Of a stretch of 64,000 nucleotides of DNA, positions 53,739 through 62,937 are shown in pieces. The first letter of the stretch is position 1; the number at the start of each line of letters is the position of its first letter. Below the pieces are notes generated by a model. That model had not been told where the DNA came from. It saw only the letters and a program-made list of their open reading frames with translations, and did not search any database. The position numbers and the translations under genes were made by a program. The stretch covers positions 710,867 through 774,866 of the forward strand of contig NZ_FMBL01000001.1 of assembly GCF_900094885.1 (NCBI RefSeq), read 5' to 3'. The stretch is from Bifidobacterium commune. GTDB taxonomy: Bacteria; Actinomycetota; Actinomycetes; Actinomycetales; Bifidobacteriaceae.

Positions 53739-53819
53739 TACCCCCGGTGGGACTCGAACCCACAAGCCAATGGCGGCTGATTTTAAGTCAGCTGCGTCTA
53801 CCAATTCCGCCACAGGGGC
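53739..53819 (-). tRNA. tRNA-Leu (anticodon TAA)
   Basis: 81 nt. Acceptor GCCCCTG pairs with CGGGGGT (two wobble pairs), discriminator A. The D-arm is GGCGGAATTGGTAGACGC, the anticodon arm GCTGA-CTTAAAA-TCAGC, and a short extra arm GCCATTGGC precedes T-arm GTGGG-TTCGAGT-CCCAC. A normal class II Leu tRNA that can also read UUG by wobble. Confidence 0.96.
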
Positions 53820-53910
53820 ATATCGGCAAATACCGACAGCCGATATTATGTCACACCGGCTCTACTTGATGACCTGATGAGAGGTGACCGAGACCGTGCC
53901 GGCACAGCAT

Positions 53911-54924
53911 TCACGGTTGCAGCAACCTCTTGCCGTAATCAAGAACAATACCATCCAAAAGGCCGTGGTCACTGGAAACGTACGAGTCGATAATCTGACC
54001 GTGGTCTTCTTGCACCTCGTGGGAAATACGTGCGAGGACGCGGTTCCAGATAAGCGCCCCTCCGCCGACCACATCGACACGGCCAGGATGAATGATTTTG
54101 TACGCGGTCCGTTCGGCACGGGTCATGTTGAGGAAACGATCGTCAACCTCGAAAACATCATGATATGCGACACGCACACCGTCAACCGAACGATGATCGT
54201 ATTCCTTAAGGCCTAGAACCAGTGCGGTCATTGTTGTGACACTTCCTGACACACCGATGATCGTGCGGGCACGTCCAACGCGAACGTGTTCCAACGCTTC
54301 GTCTAGATAACGATCAATATCTTTGCTGGCTTCGGCGATTTCGTCTAGGGTCGGCGGATCGTGACGCAAATGGCGTTCCGTCATGCGCACCGAGCCGATA
54401 TCCATCGAGTATGCCGCCTGCACTGCGGTTATGGGTGCAGATTCCCCGTCTCCGCCCAGTACGAGTTCAGTCGAACCTCCACCCAAATCAATTACGATAT
54501 ACGGCGCCTCAAGTCCTGCACGGGAGACGCTGCCGGTGGCGCCCAAAAAGCTCAAAGCGGCTTCTTCGGTACCTGCGATAACCTCGGGGCGTACTGAAAG
54601 TATCGATTCAATGTTGTCTTCGAATTCCTTACGATTTTCGGCATCCCTGGTAGCCGAAGTCGCAACGAAACGTATGCCGTCAACCGGATGTTCCTTCAGT
54701 ATCTTCGCGAAATCGTGCGCTGCCGCATACGCACGTTCAAGCGCCTCATCAGCGAAACGATGGGTCTTGTCAACGTCCTGGCCAAGTCTGATGACACGCA
54801 GCATGCGCGGTACGACATCTTCAACGGTACCGTCGGCACGAACTTTGGAGATCTTTAGCCGGATGGAATTGGTGCCGCAGTCGATTCCGGCAATCGTCAC
54901 TTCGTTCTTGTTTGCCTCACTCAT
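53911..54924 (-). CDS. ppx: Exopolyphosphatase / pppGpp phosphatase (Ppx/GppA)
   Basis: 337 aa from the ATG at 54924. Splits terminal phosphate from polyphosphate or pppGpp. The ASKHA fold is clear: TIAGIDCGTNSIRLKISKV (phosphate 1 loop), IRFVATSATRDAENR, GTEEAALSFLGATGSV, VIDLGGGSTELVLGG (phosphate 2) and TIIGVSGSVTTMTAL. The short form lacks the C-terminal HD domain. It is the last gene of the eno-ftsB-DUF501-ppx cluster; all are on the minus strand with small gaps. Confidence 0.93.
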   Translation of the reverse strand: MSEANKNEVTIAGIDCGTNSIRLKISKVRADGTVEDVVPRMLRVIRLGQDVDKTHRFADEALERAYAAAHDFAKILKEHPVDGIRFVATSATRDAENRKEFEDNIESILSVRPEVIAGTEEAALSFLGATGSVSRAGLEAPYIVIDLGGGSTELVLGGDGESAPITAVQAAYSMDIGSVRMTERHLRHDPPTLDEIAEASKDIDRYLDEALEHVRVGRARTIIGVSGSVTTMTALVLGLKEYDHRSVDGVRVAYHDVFEVDDRFLNMTRAERTAYKIIHPGRVDVVGGGALIWNRVLARISHEVQEDHGQIIDSYVSSDHGLLDGIVLDYGKRLLQP

Positions 54925-54968
54925 AACAACACCATCCAGCATCCATTCATTGTGTTCCAGCTCTGGGA

Positions 54969-55646
54969 TTATTCCATTTCAGTGGTACAACGACAGACCA
55001 ACGGATCAAACTCTTTTGAGATGCGATCCATCACCATGTCGCCTATCGGGTTCACTCCTTCGCCCATCACCAACGTTTGCGCGATAAGGGCGTGCAAACA
55101 TTTGACGCGCACAGGCATGCCGCCGGCACTGGTGCCCTCTATGTGTTCTTCACTATCACCCAGTCGAGTAGCCAGTTCATGACGAAACGCGAGATAGAGC
55201 TGATGCGCATAGTTGTATCGTTCATGAATCGGCTCATCATGCTCGACCAAATCTGTATAGTCTTTCATCGAACCGTCCGCTTCCACCCGAGAAGCGGCTT
55301 TGACAGCCTCTGGGCTGGTGAGATAACAGGTCGTCGGGAATGGGGTGCCGTCGGGCAGCAGGGGGCGAGTCACCACGGCCAGCGGCCTGCCGCACACACA
55401 TCTCGCGCCGACAGCGACCATACCGCGAGGGAACCGCCCAAGCTGCCGGGTCACCATCAACTCATCATCATCGTGTAATTTGTCTGCCAAAACTCGATCG
55501 ACCAGTTGCTTGGCCCCAGCCGTAAGATCAGCATCTATGCCCTGCGGCACCTTCCTCAAGTATTCACCACTGCCGACGCATAGCCGTTGTTGTTCCAAAG
55601 AAAGCCCGTTCAGGGATTTCAACGATTGCTCTTGGTCCACATTCAT
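54969..55646 (-). CDS. DUF501 family protein
   Basis: 225 aa. Function unknown; the family always lies with ftsB/divIC and ppx in actinobacteria. Conserved segments are VTRQLGRFPRGMVAVGARCV with CGRPLAVVTRPLLPDGTPFPTTCYL, then VKAASRVEADGSM and VKCLHALIAQTL (the family motif RVKCLHVHAA). The Cys pair and His may bind metal. The N-terminal 55 residues are variable. A ppx start lies 45 bp downstream. Confidence 0.88.
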   Translation of the reverse strand: MNVDQEQSLKSLNGLSLEQQRLCVGSGEYLRKVPQGIDADLTAGAKQLVDRVLADKLHDDDELMVTRQLGRFPRGMVAVGARCVCGRPLAVVTRPLLPDGTPFPTTCYLTSPEAVKAASRVEADGSMKDYTDLVEHDEPIHERYNYAHQLYLAFRHELATRLGDSEEHIEGTSAGGMPVRVKCLHALIAQTLVMGEGVNPIGDMVMDRISKEFDPLVCRCTTEME

Positions 55647-55759
55647 TCCTTGTCACTGGTCATGTCGATTACCCATCGTTGTTGTTCACAGCTTCATTGA
55701 CAGCATCAGCGCCGATTCTCATTGCCTCGCAACACAGGCATACTAGCGTTTGGCTTCAT

Positions 55760-56380
55760 TCATACCAAATTGGAACCACTGGGGACGATATTGCCGCCAG
55801 TCGAACTCCGTGTGGTTTCACCATCTGACGTATTTTGATTGGTTTTTACCGAATCTCTCTGCCTACCATCGCCCGACTGCACACCCAAAGCACTGGGTGT
55901 GACAACCGTTGCCCCTGCATCCTTGGGTTGTCTAACCGGTTTATCGGCTTTCTTGAATCCATATGCAAGTTCGCTGTACCACGGAAGAGTTTTTTTGTCG
56001 GAATTTGCCTTGTTTCGCTTGCCCTGATCCGAATCGGGCTTGACCCCCGTGACGGCCTCCGGATGTTCGACATGGATGGCCTGTTCACCAGGAAAAACGA
56101 AGCCCAACCGTTCACGGGCCTGTGCCGTGACATAAGCGTCGTCATTCCACCGGGAAATGTCGTTTTCAAGATTTTGCTTCTTGGCGATGAGTGCGGCTTC
56201 CTGCCTTTTGAGCCCGTTGAGCTGAGCGAGATTGAGGGCATAGCTGTGAAAGGTCGCCACCAATTGAATCGTACCAAGCGCAACAATGAAAAGAGCAAGA
56301 AAGAACGCAACCGGTCCTGAACCACGTCGCTTGGTCTTGTTTTTACTTGTGGTTTTGCTCTCGGTTTTCGCTGTGCCCAT
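55760..56380 (-). CDS. FtsB/DivIC family septum formation initiator
   Basis: 206 aa from the ATG at 56380; the upstream ATG at 56413 is inside the eno terminator hairpin, so I reject it. Division protein with one membrane helix (about 28-50: PVAFFLALFIVALGTIQLVA), then a coiled coil (LAQLNGLKRQEAALIAKKQN) and the family's RERLGFVFPGEQAIHV block. The C-terminal 90 residues are a Pro/Gln/Ser/Asp-rich tail, disordered and longer than usual. It sits just after eno, the standard actinobacterial position. Confidence 0.88.
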   Translation of the reverse strand: MGTAKTESKTTSKNKTKRRGSGPVAFFLALFIVALGTIQLVATFHSYALNLAQLNGLKRQEAALIAKKQNLENDISRWNDDAYVTAQARERLGFVFPGEQAIHVEHPEAVTGVKPDSDQGKRNKANSDKKTLPWYSELAYGFKKADKPVRQPKDAGATVVTPSALGVQSGDGRQRDSVKTNQNTSDGETTRSSTGGNIVPSGSNLV

Positions 56381-56392
56381 AAAGACGAAAAT

Positions 56393-56431
56393 ACCCGTCA
56401 CATTCGACTTCACAGAATGAACGCGACGGGT
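56393..56431 (-). terminator. Hairpin downstream of eno
   Basis: ACCCGTC (56393-56399) and GACGGGT (56425-56431) form a 7-bp stem. On the minus strand ATTTTCG follows. It lies between eno and the ftsB start and would reduce read-through. Confidence 0.5.
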
Positions 56432-56471
56432 AGAGCTTATAGCGAAATACGCTTAAAAGACTATGAGAAGA

Positions 56472-57767
56472 CTACTTCGTGTACTTCTTGCATGCCTTGA
56501 AAGCGGAATAGCCGGCGTACTGAGCGGTAGAGCCAAGCTCCTCCTCGATCTCGAGCAAGCGATTGTACTTCGCGATACGCTCGCCGCGGGCAGGAGCACC
56601 AGTCTTGATCTGGCGGGTATTCTTAGCAACCGCGAGATCAGAGATGGTGGTGTCCGGGGTCTCGCCGGAGCGATGGGAAACCATGGAGGTGAAGCCATTC
56701 GCAGTAGCGAGCTCGATGGCGTCGAGCGTCTCAGTAACGGTACCGATCTGGTTGAGCTTGACCAGGAGGCTGTTGGCAGCATGAAGGTCGATGCCCTTCT
56801 GCAGACGCTTCGGGTTGGTCACAAGCAGATCGTCGCCGACGAACTGAAGCTGATCGCCCAATTCAGCAGTGATCTTCTGCCATGCAGGCCAATCCTCTTC
56901 GGAGAACGGATCTTCAATAGAGACCAGCGGATACTTGGAGATGAGCTCCTTGTAGTAATTCAGCATGTAATCGGCATCGCGGTCCTCACCATCGAAGTGA
57001 TAGGTGTTGGTGTCCTTGTTGTAGAACTCGGAAGACGCGACATCAAGGCACAGACCAATCTGACGGCCAGGCTCATAACCTGCAGCCTCGATGGCCTTCA
57101 CGATGTACTTAAGGGAATCCTCGTTGTCCTTCATCTTCGGAGCGAAACCGCCCTCGTCGCCAAGGCCGGTGTCATGACCGTCCTTCTTCAAGATGCCCTT
57201 AAGGGTGTGATAGACCTCTGTGCCTGCACGCAGCGCTTCGTTGTAAGTATCGAAGCCATAAGGAGAAATCATATATTCCTGAATGTCAGTGGCGAAATCA
57301 GCGTGCGCGCCACCGTTCATGATGTTCATGTTCGGGACCGGCAGAATGTGGCCATTGGTGCCGCCGATGTAACGGTAGAGCGGCAATTCCGCGGACTCTG
57401 CAGCGGCGTACATGGCGGCGAGAGAAACACCGAGGATGGCGTTTGCACCAAGCTTGCCCTTGTTGGCGGTGCCGTCAAGCTCGATCATGGTCTCATCGAG
57501 GGCACGCTGATCGGTGGCATCCATGCCGATGACCTTAGGGGCGATGATCTCGTTAACAGCCTTGACTGCCTCAAGAACACCCTTGCCCATGTAACGGGAC
57601 TTGTCGCCATCACGACGCTCCCAAGCCTCGGCCTCACCGGTCGAAGCGCCGGAGGGAACTAAGCCGATGCCTTCGGCACCATCGACCGTGTCGAGTACTA
57701 CCTTGACGGTCGGGTTTCCGCGGGAATCGAGAATTTCACTGGCATATACGCTTTCAATTACTGCCAC
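56472..57767 (-). CDS. eno: Enolase
   Basis: 431 aa. Dehydrates 2-phosphoglycerate to phosphoenolpyruvate. [38 protein letters not shown], the substrate loop and metal residues [14 protein letters not shown] and [13 protein letters not shown], the catalytic Lys in [17 protein letters not shown] and [12 protein letters not shown] with [18 protein letters not shown] (GER/AKYN) are all present. Very regular codon use, as expected for a highly expressed gene. A normal ribosome site (AAGGAGTAATTG) precedes the ATG. Confidence 0.99.
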   Translation of the reverse strand: MAVIESVYASEILDSRGNPTVKVVLDTVDGAEGIGLVPSGASTGEAEAWERRDGDKSRYMGKGVLEAVKAVNEIIAPKVIGMDATDQRALDETMIELDGTANKGKLGANAILGVSLAAMYAAAESAELPLYRYIGGTNGHILPVPNMNIMNGGAHADFATDIQEYMISPYGFDTYNEALRAGTEVYHTLKGILKKDGHDTGLGDEGGFAPKMKDNEDSLKYIVKAIEAAGYEPGRQIGLCLDVASSEFYNKDTNTYHFDGEDRDADYMLNYYKELISKYPLVSIEDPFSEEDWPAWQKITAELGDQLQFVGDDLLVTNPKRLQKGIDLHAANSLLVKLNQIGTVTETLDAIELATANGFTSMVSHRSGETPDTTISDLAVAKNTRQIKTGAPARGERIAKYNRLLEIEEELGSTAQYAGYSAFKACKKYTK

Positions 57768-57987
57768 AATTACTCCTTAAAGCTGGACTTATCACTAACA
57801 GTCCTAAGATTAGTGCCTTTGATGGACGTAGCAAGAGGGAACCCGACGATAATTGTTAGCGTGCACATACCTCGTTTTTCAAACAAAATAGCCCATCGCG
57901 GCACTCTTTGCACCCTTCGACCACCAAATCCTTGCAAACTACGAACGAAACACCACGACTGGACCGACGCCTCAATGAAACTCAACC

Positions 57988-60900
57988 TTATCGGGGTTGA
58001 TTGCGCCATGCCAAATCTTCGAGCAGTTGATCAGTCCAGCTCATGACCTCGGTGCTACTCATCGACTTTCCACCGAAGGAGCCACCGAAAGGTGCAGGAA
58101 TCAAGAGGGTATGCGTCACTAAACGGTACTGCGCGCCGCGATAAATCCGAGAAATACGCATTTGCAGCGACTCCGGAAGATCGATTTTCGCGATGCGAAC
58201 ACGATTGCCTTGCGTAACAATTTCGGAAATCCCCAGCGCACGGGCCCTGCCCCGCAGACGGGCAACATCAAACAGCGTACCGAACTCTTCCGGCAACGGA
58301 CCATAACGATCGGTAAGCTCCTCACGCAAATCGGTGAGGTCCTGCTCACTGCGAGCGGCTGACAACTTGCGATAGACATCCAAACGCAATTTGTCCGAAT
58401 CGATGTAATCGACCGGAATCGAGGCTTCTACGGGCAGATCTATGGTGACCGAAACCGATTCCTTTCGTTCGGGCTGCTTGTATTGCTCAACAGCCTGAGA
58501 GACCATGCGCACATACAGATCGAAACCCACGCCTTCGATATGACCGCTCTGTTCTCCTCCAAGCAGATTGCCAGTGCCTCGCAGTTCCAAATCCTTCATG
58601 GCGACGTCGAAACCTGAACCGAGCGCCGTGCTCTGGGCTATGGTGGCCAACCGATCATGCGACTGCTGGGTCATAGGCTTGGCAGGATCATAAAGGAAGT
58701 AGGCATAAGCACGTTCACGGCCGCGGCCGACTCGACCTCGCAACTGATGGAGCTGGCTCAGGCCGAAGCGCTCAGCCCGATCGACGATCAGCGTATTGGC
58801 ATTGCTGATATCAAGACCTGTTTCGATAATCGTGGTGCACACGAGTACATCGATATCACGACGCCAAAAGTCCTGGATGATGTTGTCGAGCTGCTTCTCC
58901 CCCATCTTGCCGTGAGCTACGCCGATTCTCGCCTCTGGCACCAATTCTTTAATTTGCGAGGAAACCTTATCGATATCGTCGACACGGTTGTGCACGTAAA
59001 AGACCTGTCCGCCACGCAGCAGCTCGCGGCGAATTGCAGCTGTCACCTGCGCGTTTTCATATGCACCCGCATAAGTGAGCACTGGCAGGCGATCCTCGGG
59101 AGGGGTGGCGAGAGTTGACATCTCACGGATACCGGTGACAGCCATCTCAAGGGTACGAGGAATGGGAGTGGCCGAAAGCGAAAGCACATCGATATTGGTA
59201 CGTAAGGCCTTCAACGTTTCCTTGTGTTCAACACCGAAACGTTGTTCCTCATCAATGATCAGCAGACCAAGGTCCTTGAATTTGATTTTCGGGTTCAACA
59301 GTTTGTGCGTACCAATAACCACATCGACTTTGCCGGACTCAAGCCCTTGATGGGTCTCGTCGATTTCTTTCTTTGTCTGGAAACGACTTACTGCAGCCAC
59401 ATCGACAGGGAACCCTTGGTAACGTTCGGTAAATGTCTCGTAGTGCTGTTGAACCAACAGCGTGGTGGGCGCAAGGACGGCAACTTGTTTACCGTCCTGC
59501 ACGGCCTTGAACGCCGCACGCACCGCGATTTCGGTTTTACCAAAACCGACGTCGCCGCAAATCAGACGATCCATCGGCACGGGCTTTTCCATGTCATCTT
59601 TCACCTCATCGATGGCAGTGAGCTGATCGGTAGTTTCCTGATACGGGAACGCATCCTCCAATTCCTTCTGCCACGGGGTATCGGGACTGAAGGCAAAGCC
59701 CTTGGCCTGCTGGCGAGCGGAATACAGTTTTACCAGATCGTCGGCGATTTCATGGACATGTTTGCGTGCTTTGGCCTTAGTTTGAGCCCAATCCGAACCA
59801 CCGAGTTTGTTGAGCTTCGGCTTGTCGGCTCCGATGTATTTCGAAACTTGATCGAGTTGATCGGTCGGAATGAAAAGTCTGTCCGGCGATGCGTTGCGTT
59901 TGGACGGGGCATACTCGATAACCAGATATTCACGCGTGGCACGATTGGCACCAACACCGGTGGTGCGCTGACGCATCTCCACGAATTGGCCGATGCCATG
60001 CTGCTCATGAACGATGTAATCGCCGGTCTTCAGTTCCATGAGATCGATGGCTTTATGGCGGCGCCGCGCACGCTTCCGCGTACTCGCAGCACTGGTCCTG
60101 CCGGTCAGATCACGTTCGGTAAGCAATGCGAATTTGGCGTATGCATCAACAAAACCATTCATGGCTTGGGATTGCAGAGTGTCAAAACGAGTCACGCCCG
60201 TCTGAGCCAACGCACGCCTTAATCGAGTGAGCGTGCTTTCCGAAGCAGCGGTAACAGTAACTTCAAAGCCATCATCGATAAGTCCTTCAAGGCCACTCGT
60301 CGCACGCTGTTCATCACCGCGATATTCCTCCGGTGCCTTCGCATGAAGTTGGACGTTTCCGGGAGCATTCGTATCCACACCAAAGCTGGAAAGCCGCCAG
60401 ACCTCATGATTTGAGAATTCCAGAGAACGAATGGTCTCATCGAAGTCAAGAAAGCTTGCCTGATCGAAACTAATGGGGGCCCCTGCCCCATGACCACTTG
60501 CGGCCACATGCCAGCTCGCGGCCAGAAACTCGTTGGCGGTTTTGGCAAGGTCCGCAGCGGAACGACGCAGCTTTTCCGGATCGGAAAGCATGATAACGGC
60601 ATCTTTGGGGATCATCGAAGCCACGGGCCGCATATTGTCGACCAACGCGGGAATCAAGGATTCCATGCCTTCCACAGGAATGGAATCGGCTATGGATTGC
60701 AGCATGTCATCGGCATTGGGAATTTGCCCGACAAGTGTTTTGGCGCGGTCGCGAACCTCTGCAGTCAATTGAAGCTCACGGCACGGCGTGGCCCAAACAG
60801 TGTCGATGACATCACCGTAGGTACGCTGATCGGAAGCATGGAACTGCTTGATTGTTTCAATTTCGTCGCCGAAGAATTCAACACGTACCGGATGAGGCAG

Positions 60901-61527
60901 AGTAGGTGGAAACACATCGACGATACCGCCTCGCACCGCGAACTCGCCGCGGTTTACCACAAGATCGACACGAGTGTACGCGCTCTCAACCAGACGTGTG
61001 GAGATCTCGTCCAGCGTGATCTCACTGCCAACCTCGAACATTAACGGTTCAACTTCACCTAAACCATCCACAACGGGCTGGATAAGCGACCGAACCGGCA
61101 TGACCAAGATGCGAATGGGACCAAACATCGCACTGCCCTCTTGAGGGTGACACAGCCTGCGAAAAACAGCCATGCGTCCCGCAACGGTATCTGCACGCGG
61201 CGAAAGGCGCTCATGCGGAAGGGTCTCCCAAGCTTCAAGCTGGCACACCTCATTGGAACCCGCACCATACCAGGAACGGATGGAATTGACGGTCTCCTCG
61301 GCCTCCCTGCTCGAGGGAACGATCACAACCACAGACGAATACTTCGCACGTGCAGCGGCTAATGCCGGACGAATCCCATCGGGGGCGCCAATGTTCAATG
61401 CCCGATCGCTAGGACCTTCCGGTGGTTCAATTTCTCCCGCAAGCAAATCACGAAACGTTTCATCGTCATCAAGACGTGCCAAAAACCCGGAAAGCGAACC
61501 GGACATGTCCTGTACTTCATCGGCCAT
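57988..61527 (-). CDS. mfd: Transcription-repair coupling factor
   Basis: 1179 aa from the ATG at 61527 (AGGAG 8 nt upstream); the longer frame from 61557 overlaps pth more deeply. Removes RNA polymerase stalled at lesions and recruits UvrA. UvrB-like N-terminal domain, RNAP-interaction domain near 480-560 (LKTGDYIVHEQHGIGQFVEM), then helicase: CGDVGFGKTEIAVRAAFKAV (Walker A), LIIDEEQRFGVEHKE (DEEQ), LSLSATPIPRTLEMAV, YVHNRVDDIDKV, TIIETGLDISNANTLIV and the motif VI HQLRGRVGRGRERAYAY. A C-terminal TRCF domain follows. Overlaps the pth stop by 11 bp, so they form one operon. Confidence 0.97.
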   Translation of the reverse strand: MADEVQDMSGSLSGFLARLDDDETFRDLLAGEIEPPEGPSDRALNIGAPDGIRPALAAARAKYSSVVVIVPSSREAEETVNSIRSWYGAGSNEVCQLEAWETLPHERLSPRADTVAGRMAVFRRLCHPQEGSAMFGPIRILVMPVRSLIQPVVDGLGEVEPLMFEVGSEITLDEISTRLVESAYTRVDLVVNRGEFAVRGGIVDVFPPTLPHPVRVEFFGDEIETIKQFHASDQRTYGDVIDTVWATPCRELQLTAEVRDRAKTLVGQIPNADDMLQSIADSIPVEGMESLIPALVDNMRPVASMIPKDAVIMLSDPEKLRRSAADLAKTANEFLAASWHVAASGHGAGAPISFDQASFLDFDETIRSLEFSNHEVWRLSSFGVDTNAPGNVQLHAKAPEEYRGDEQRATSGLEGLIDDGFEVTVTAASESTLTRLRRALAQTGVTRFDTLQSQAMNGFVDAYAKFALLTERDLTGRTSAASTRKRARRRHKAIDLMELKTGDYIVHEQHGIGQFVEMRQRTTGVGANRATREYLVIEYAPSKRNASPDRLFIPTDQLDQVSKYIGADKPKLNKLGGSDWAQTKAKARKHVHEIADDLVKLYSARQQAKGFAFSPDTPWQKELEDAFPYQETTDQLTAIDEVKDDMEKPVPMDRLICGDVGFGKTEIAVRAAFKAVQDGKQVAVLAPTTLLVQQHYETFTERYQGFPVDVAAVSRFQTKKEIDETHQGLESGKVDVVIGTHKLLNPKIKFKDLGLLIIDEEQRFGVEHKETLKALRTNIDVLSLSATPIPRTLEMAVTGIREMSTLATPPEDRLPVLTYAGAYENAQVTAAIRRELLRGGQVFYVHNRVDDIDKVSSQIKELVPEARIGVAHGKMGEKQLDNIIQDFWRRDIDVLVCTTIIETGLDISNANTLIVDRAERFGLSQLHQLRGRVGRGRERAYAYFLYDPAKPMTQQSHDRLATIAQSTALGSGFDVAMKDLELRGTGNLLGGEQSGHIEGVGFDLYVRMVSQAVEQYKQPERKESVSVTIDLPVEASIPVDYIDSDKLRLDVYRKLSAARSEQDLTDLREELTDRYGPLPEEFGTLFDVARLRGRARALGISEIVTQGNRVRIAKIDLPESLQMRISRIYRGAQYRLVTHTLLIPAPFGGSFGGKSMSSTEVMSWTDQLLEDLAWRNQPR

Positions 61528-62116
61528 TAAACCGCTCCTGCGCCGCACTAAGACCATCGAACATTACCGCCTCCACCACATCGGCGCCATCGGCAAGAAA
61601 ATCAGCCAACTCCTTGCGCTGCTGGCCTGAGAAACCGCCAAGCACCCAATTGATCGTATTCTCGTGGGCACGCGGTCCTCGTTCTGCATGACCGACACCC
61701 ATCCTTACCCGCGAATATTTGTTGGTGCCGAGCGATTTGTCGATTGAACGAATACCGTTATGCCCGCCTGCAGAGCCTCCGGCCTTGGCCTTGATACGCC
61801 CGAAATCAAGATCCATATCGTCATGGATGACGATGATATGGGCGGGATCAATGTCGTAGTAGGCAGCGATGGACGAAACCGCACTACCGGAATCATTCAT
61901 AAACGTCAACGGTTTAGCAAGGAAAAACTTAAGTGTTTTGCCGCCCAGATTCATCGAACCTTTACCCAACTGAGCTAGCCCCTTATGGTCACCCAAACTC
62001 ACGGACCAGCGTTCCTGCAACACGTCTGTCACCATGAATCCCATGTTGTGTCGCGTTCCCTCATACTTTTTTCCCGGGTTGCCCAGTCCTACGATCAACC
62101 AGAATTGTGATGACAT
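61517..62116 (-). CDS. pth: Peptidyl-tRNA hydrolase
   Basis: 199 aa from the ATG at 62116, the standard start before SQFWLIVGLGNPGKKYEGTR; the longer frame to 62200 is not conserved. Releases peptides from peptidyl-tRNA. GLGNPGKKYEGTRHNMGF (catalytic His), KPLTFMNDSGSAV, VIHDDMDLDFGRIK (catalytic Asp) and GGSAGGHNGIRSIDKSLG are intact. The last residues overlap the mfd start. Normal length. Confidence 0.97.
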   Translation of the reverse strand: MSSQFWLIVGLGNPGKKYEGTRHNMGFMVTDVLQERWSVSLGDHKGLAQLGKGSMNLGGKTLKFFLAKPLTFMNDSGSAVSSIAAYYDIDPAHIIVIHDDMDLDFGRIKAKAGGSAGGHNGIRSIDKSLGTNKYSRVRMGVGHAERGPRAHENTINWVLGGFSGQQRKELADFLADGADVVEAVMFDGLSAAQERFNGR

Positions 62117-62312
62117 CCTTTGCCCTTCCACTTCTCCGTTCACTCGGCAAGCTGCCGTTTTCATACGTGCCTTGTCTTCAAAGTGCCGACATTCGGGCAT
62201 GCCGAAATATACCGAACTGCGGCTACCTGCTTGTCCATCATATAGAAGTCAACAGACGCAAGACCGACCTACCAATATCAAGTTTTGCAAGAGTCTTACC
62301 TGTTGACTTCCA

Positions 62313-62804
62313 TCACAAATCGAGGTACCAGTATGAAACATCTGAAAAATTTCGTCCATCCCAGCAAGCCTGCGGAAAGACACCATAACACGTAAAGCCG
62401 AAATGATTCACCAAAGCTACGGAACCGGAGTTCTTGGCAAAAATCACTGCGACGACCTTACGATTGCCAAGTTTTCTGGCTTTCGCAATTAGCGATGAAA
62501 CCATTTCGGTTCCGCGCCCACGGTGCCTCTCGGAGGTGGTGATGTAATAGCTCAGTTCCACCACACCGTCATAACCGGCACGAGAATGAAAACGAGAAAG
62601 AGAACCAAAACCAATTACTTTCCCATTTTCGTTTTCCATAACAACCACAGGGAAATCATGGCGCGGCTCATGCGCCTCGACCCATTTTCGACGTTGCTCA
62701 AGAGTGCACGCAGTCAGATCGGCGGTCGACCCACCCGCGATCACAGCCTCGTTATAAATGTCAGTAATCGCCTGCAAATCAGCATCCAGCGCCACTCTGA
62801 TCAT
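62313..62804 (-). CDS. GNAT N-acetyltransferase (phosphinothricin/methionine-sulfone acetyltransferase-like)
   Basis: 163 aa from the ATG at 62804 (GGGG 5 nt upstream). The GNAT fold is clear: IRVALDADLQAITDIYNEAV, then VVELSYYITTSERHRGRGTE (acetyl-CoA loop R-x-x-G-x-G/A, here RHRGRGT) and FAKNSGSVALVNHFGFTCYG. The FPVVVMENENGKVIGFGSLS strand fits the family of MddA/Pat-type acetylases that act on methionine sulfone or phosphinothricin. Actual substrate unknown. It lies about 200 bp from pth on the same strand. Confidence 0.85.
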   Translation of the reverse strand: MIRVALDADLQAITDIYNEAVIAGGSTADLTACTLEQRRKWVEAHEPRHDFPVVVMENENGKVIGFGSLSRFHSRAGYDGVVELSYYITTSERHRGRGTEMVSSLIAKARKLGNRKVVAVIFAKNSGSVALVNHFGFTCYGVFPQACWDGRNFSDVSYWYLDL

Positions 62805-62865
62805 CACTACCCCACCATCTTAAGAACGCTTTTACTGGACCCATTAAACGTGTTGCATAAAACGC

Positions 62866-62915
62866 AATGGCGTCATATGAGAGACACACAAATACCTCCG
62901 ACACATGACGCCATT
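62866..62915. repeat. Inverted repeat between the GNAT gene and the UPF0182 gene
   Basis: AATGGCGTCAT (62866-62876) and ATGACGCCATT (62905-62915) are perfectly complementary, 28 bp apart. The loop is too long and there is no T-run, so it is not a usual terminator; it may be a looping operator or a structured mRNA end. Confidence 0.4.
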
Positions 62916-62937
62916 ATCTTGCCATAACTTACTTTTG

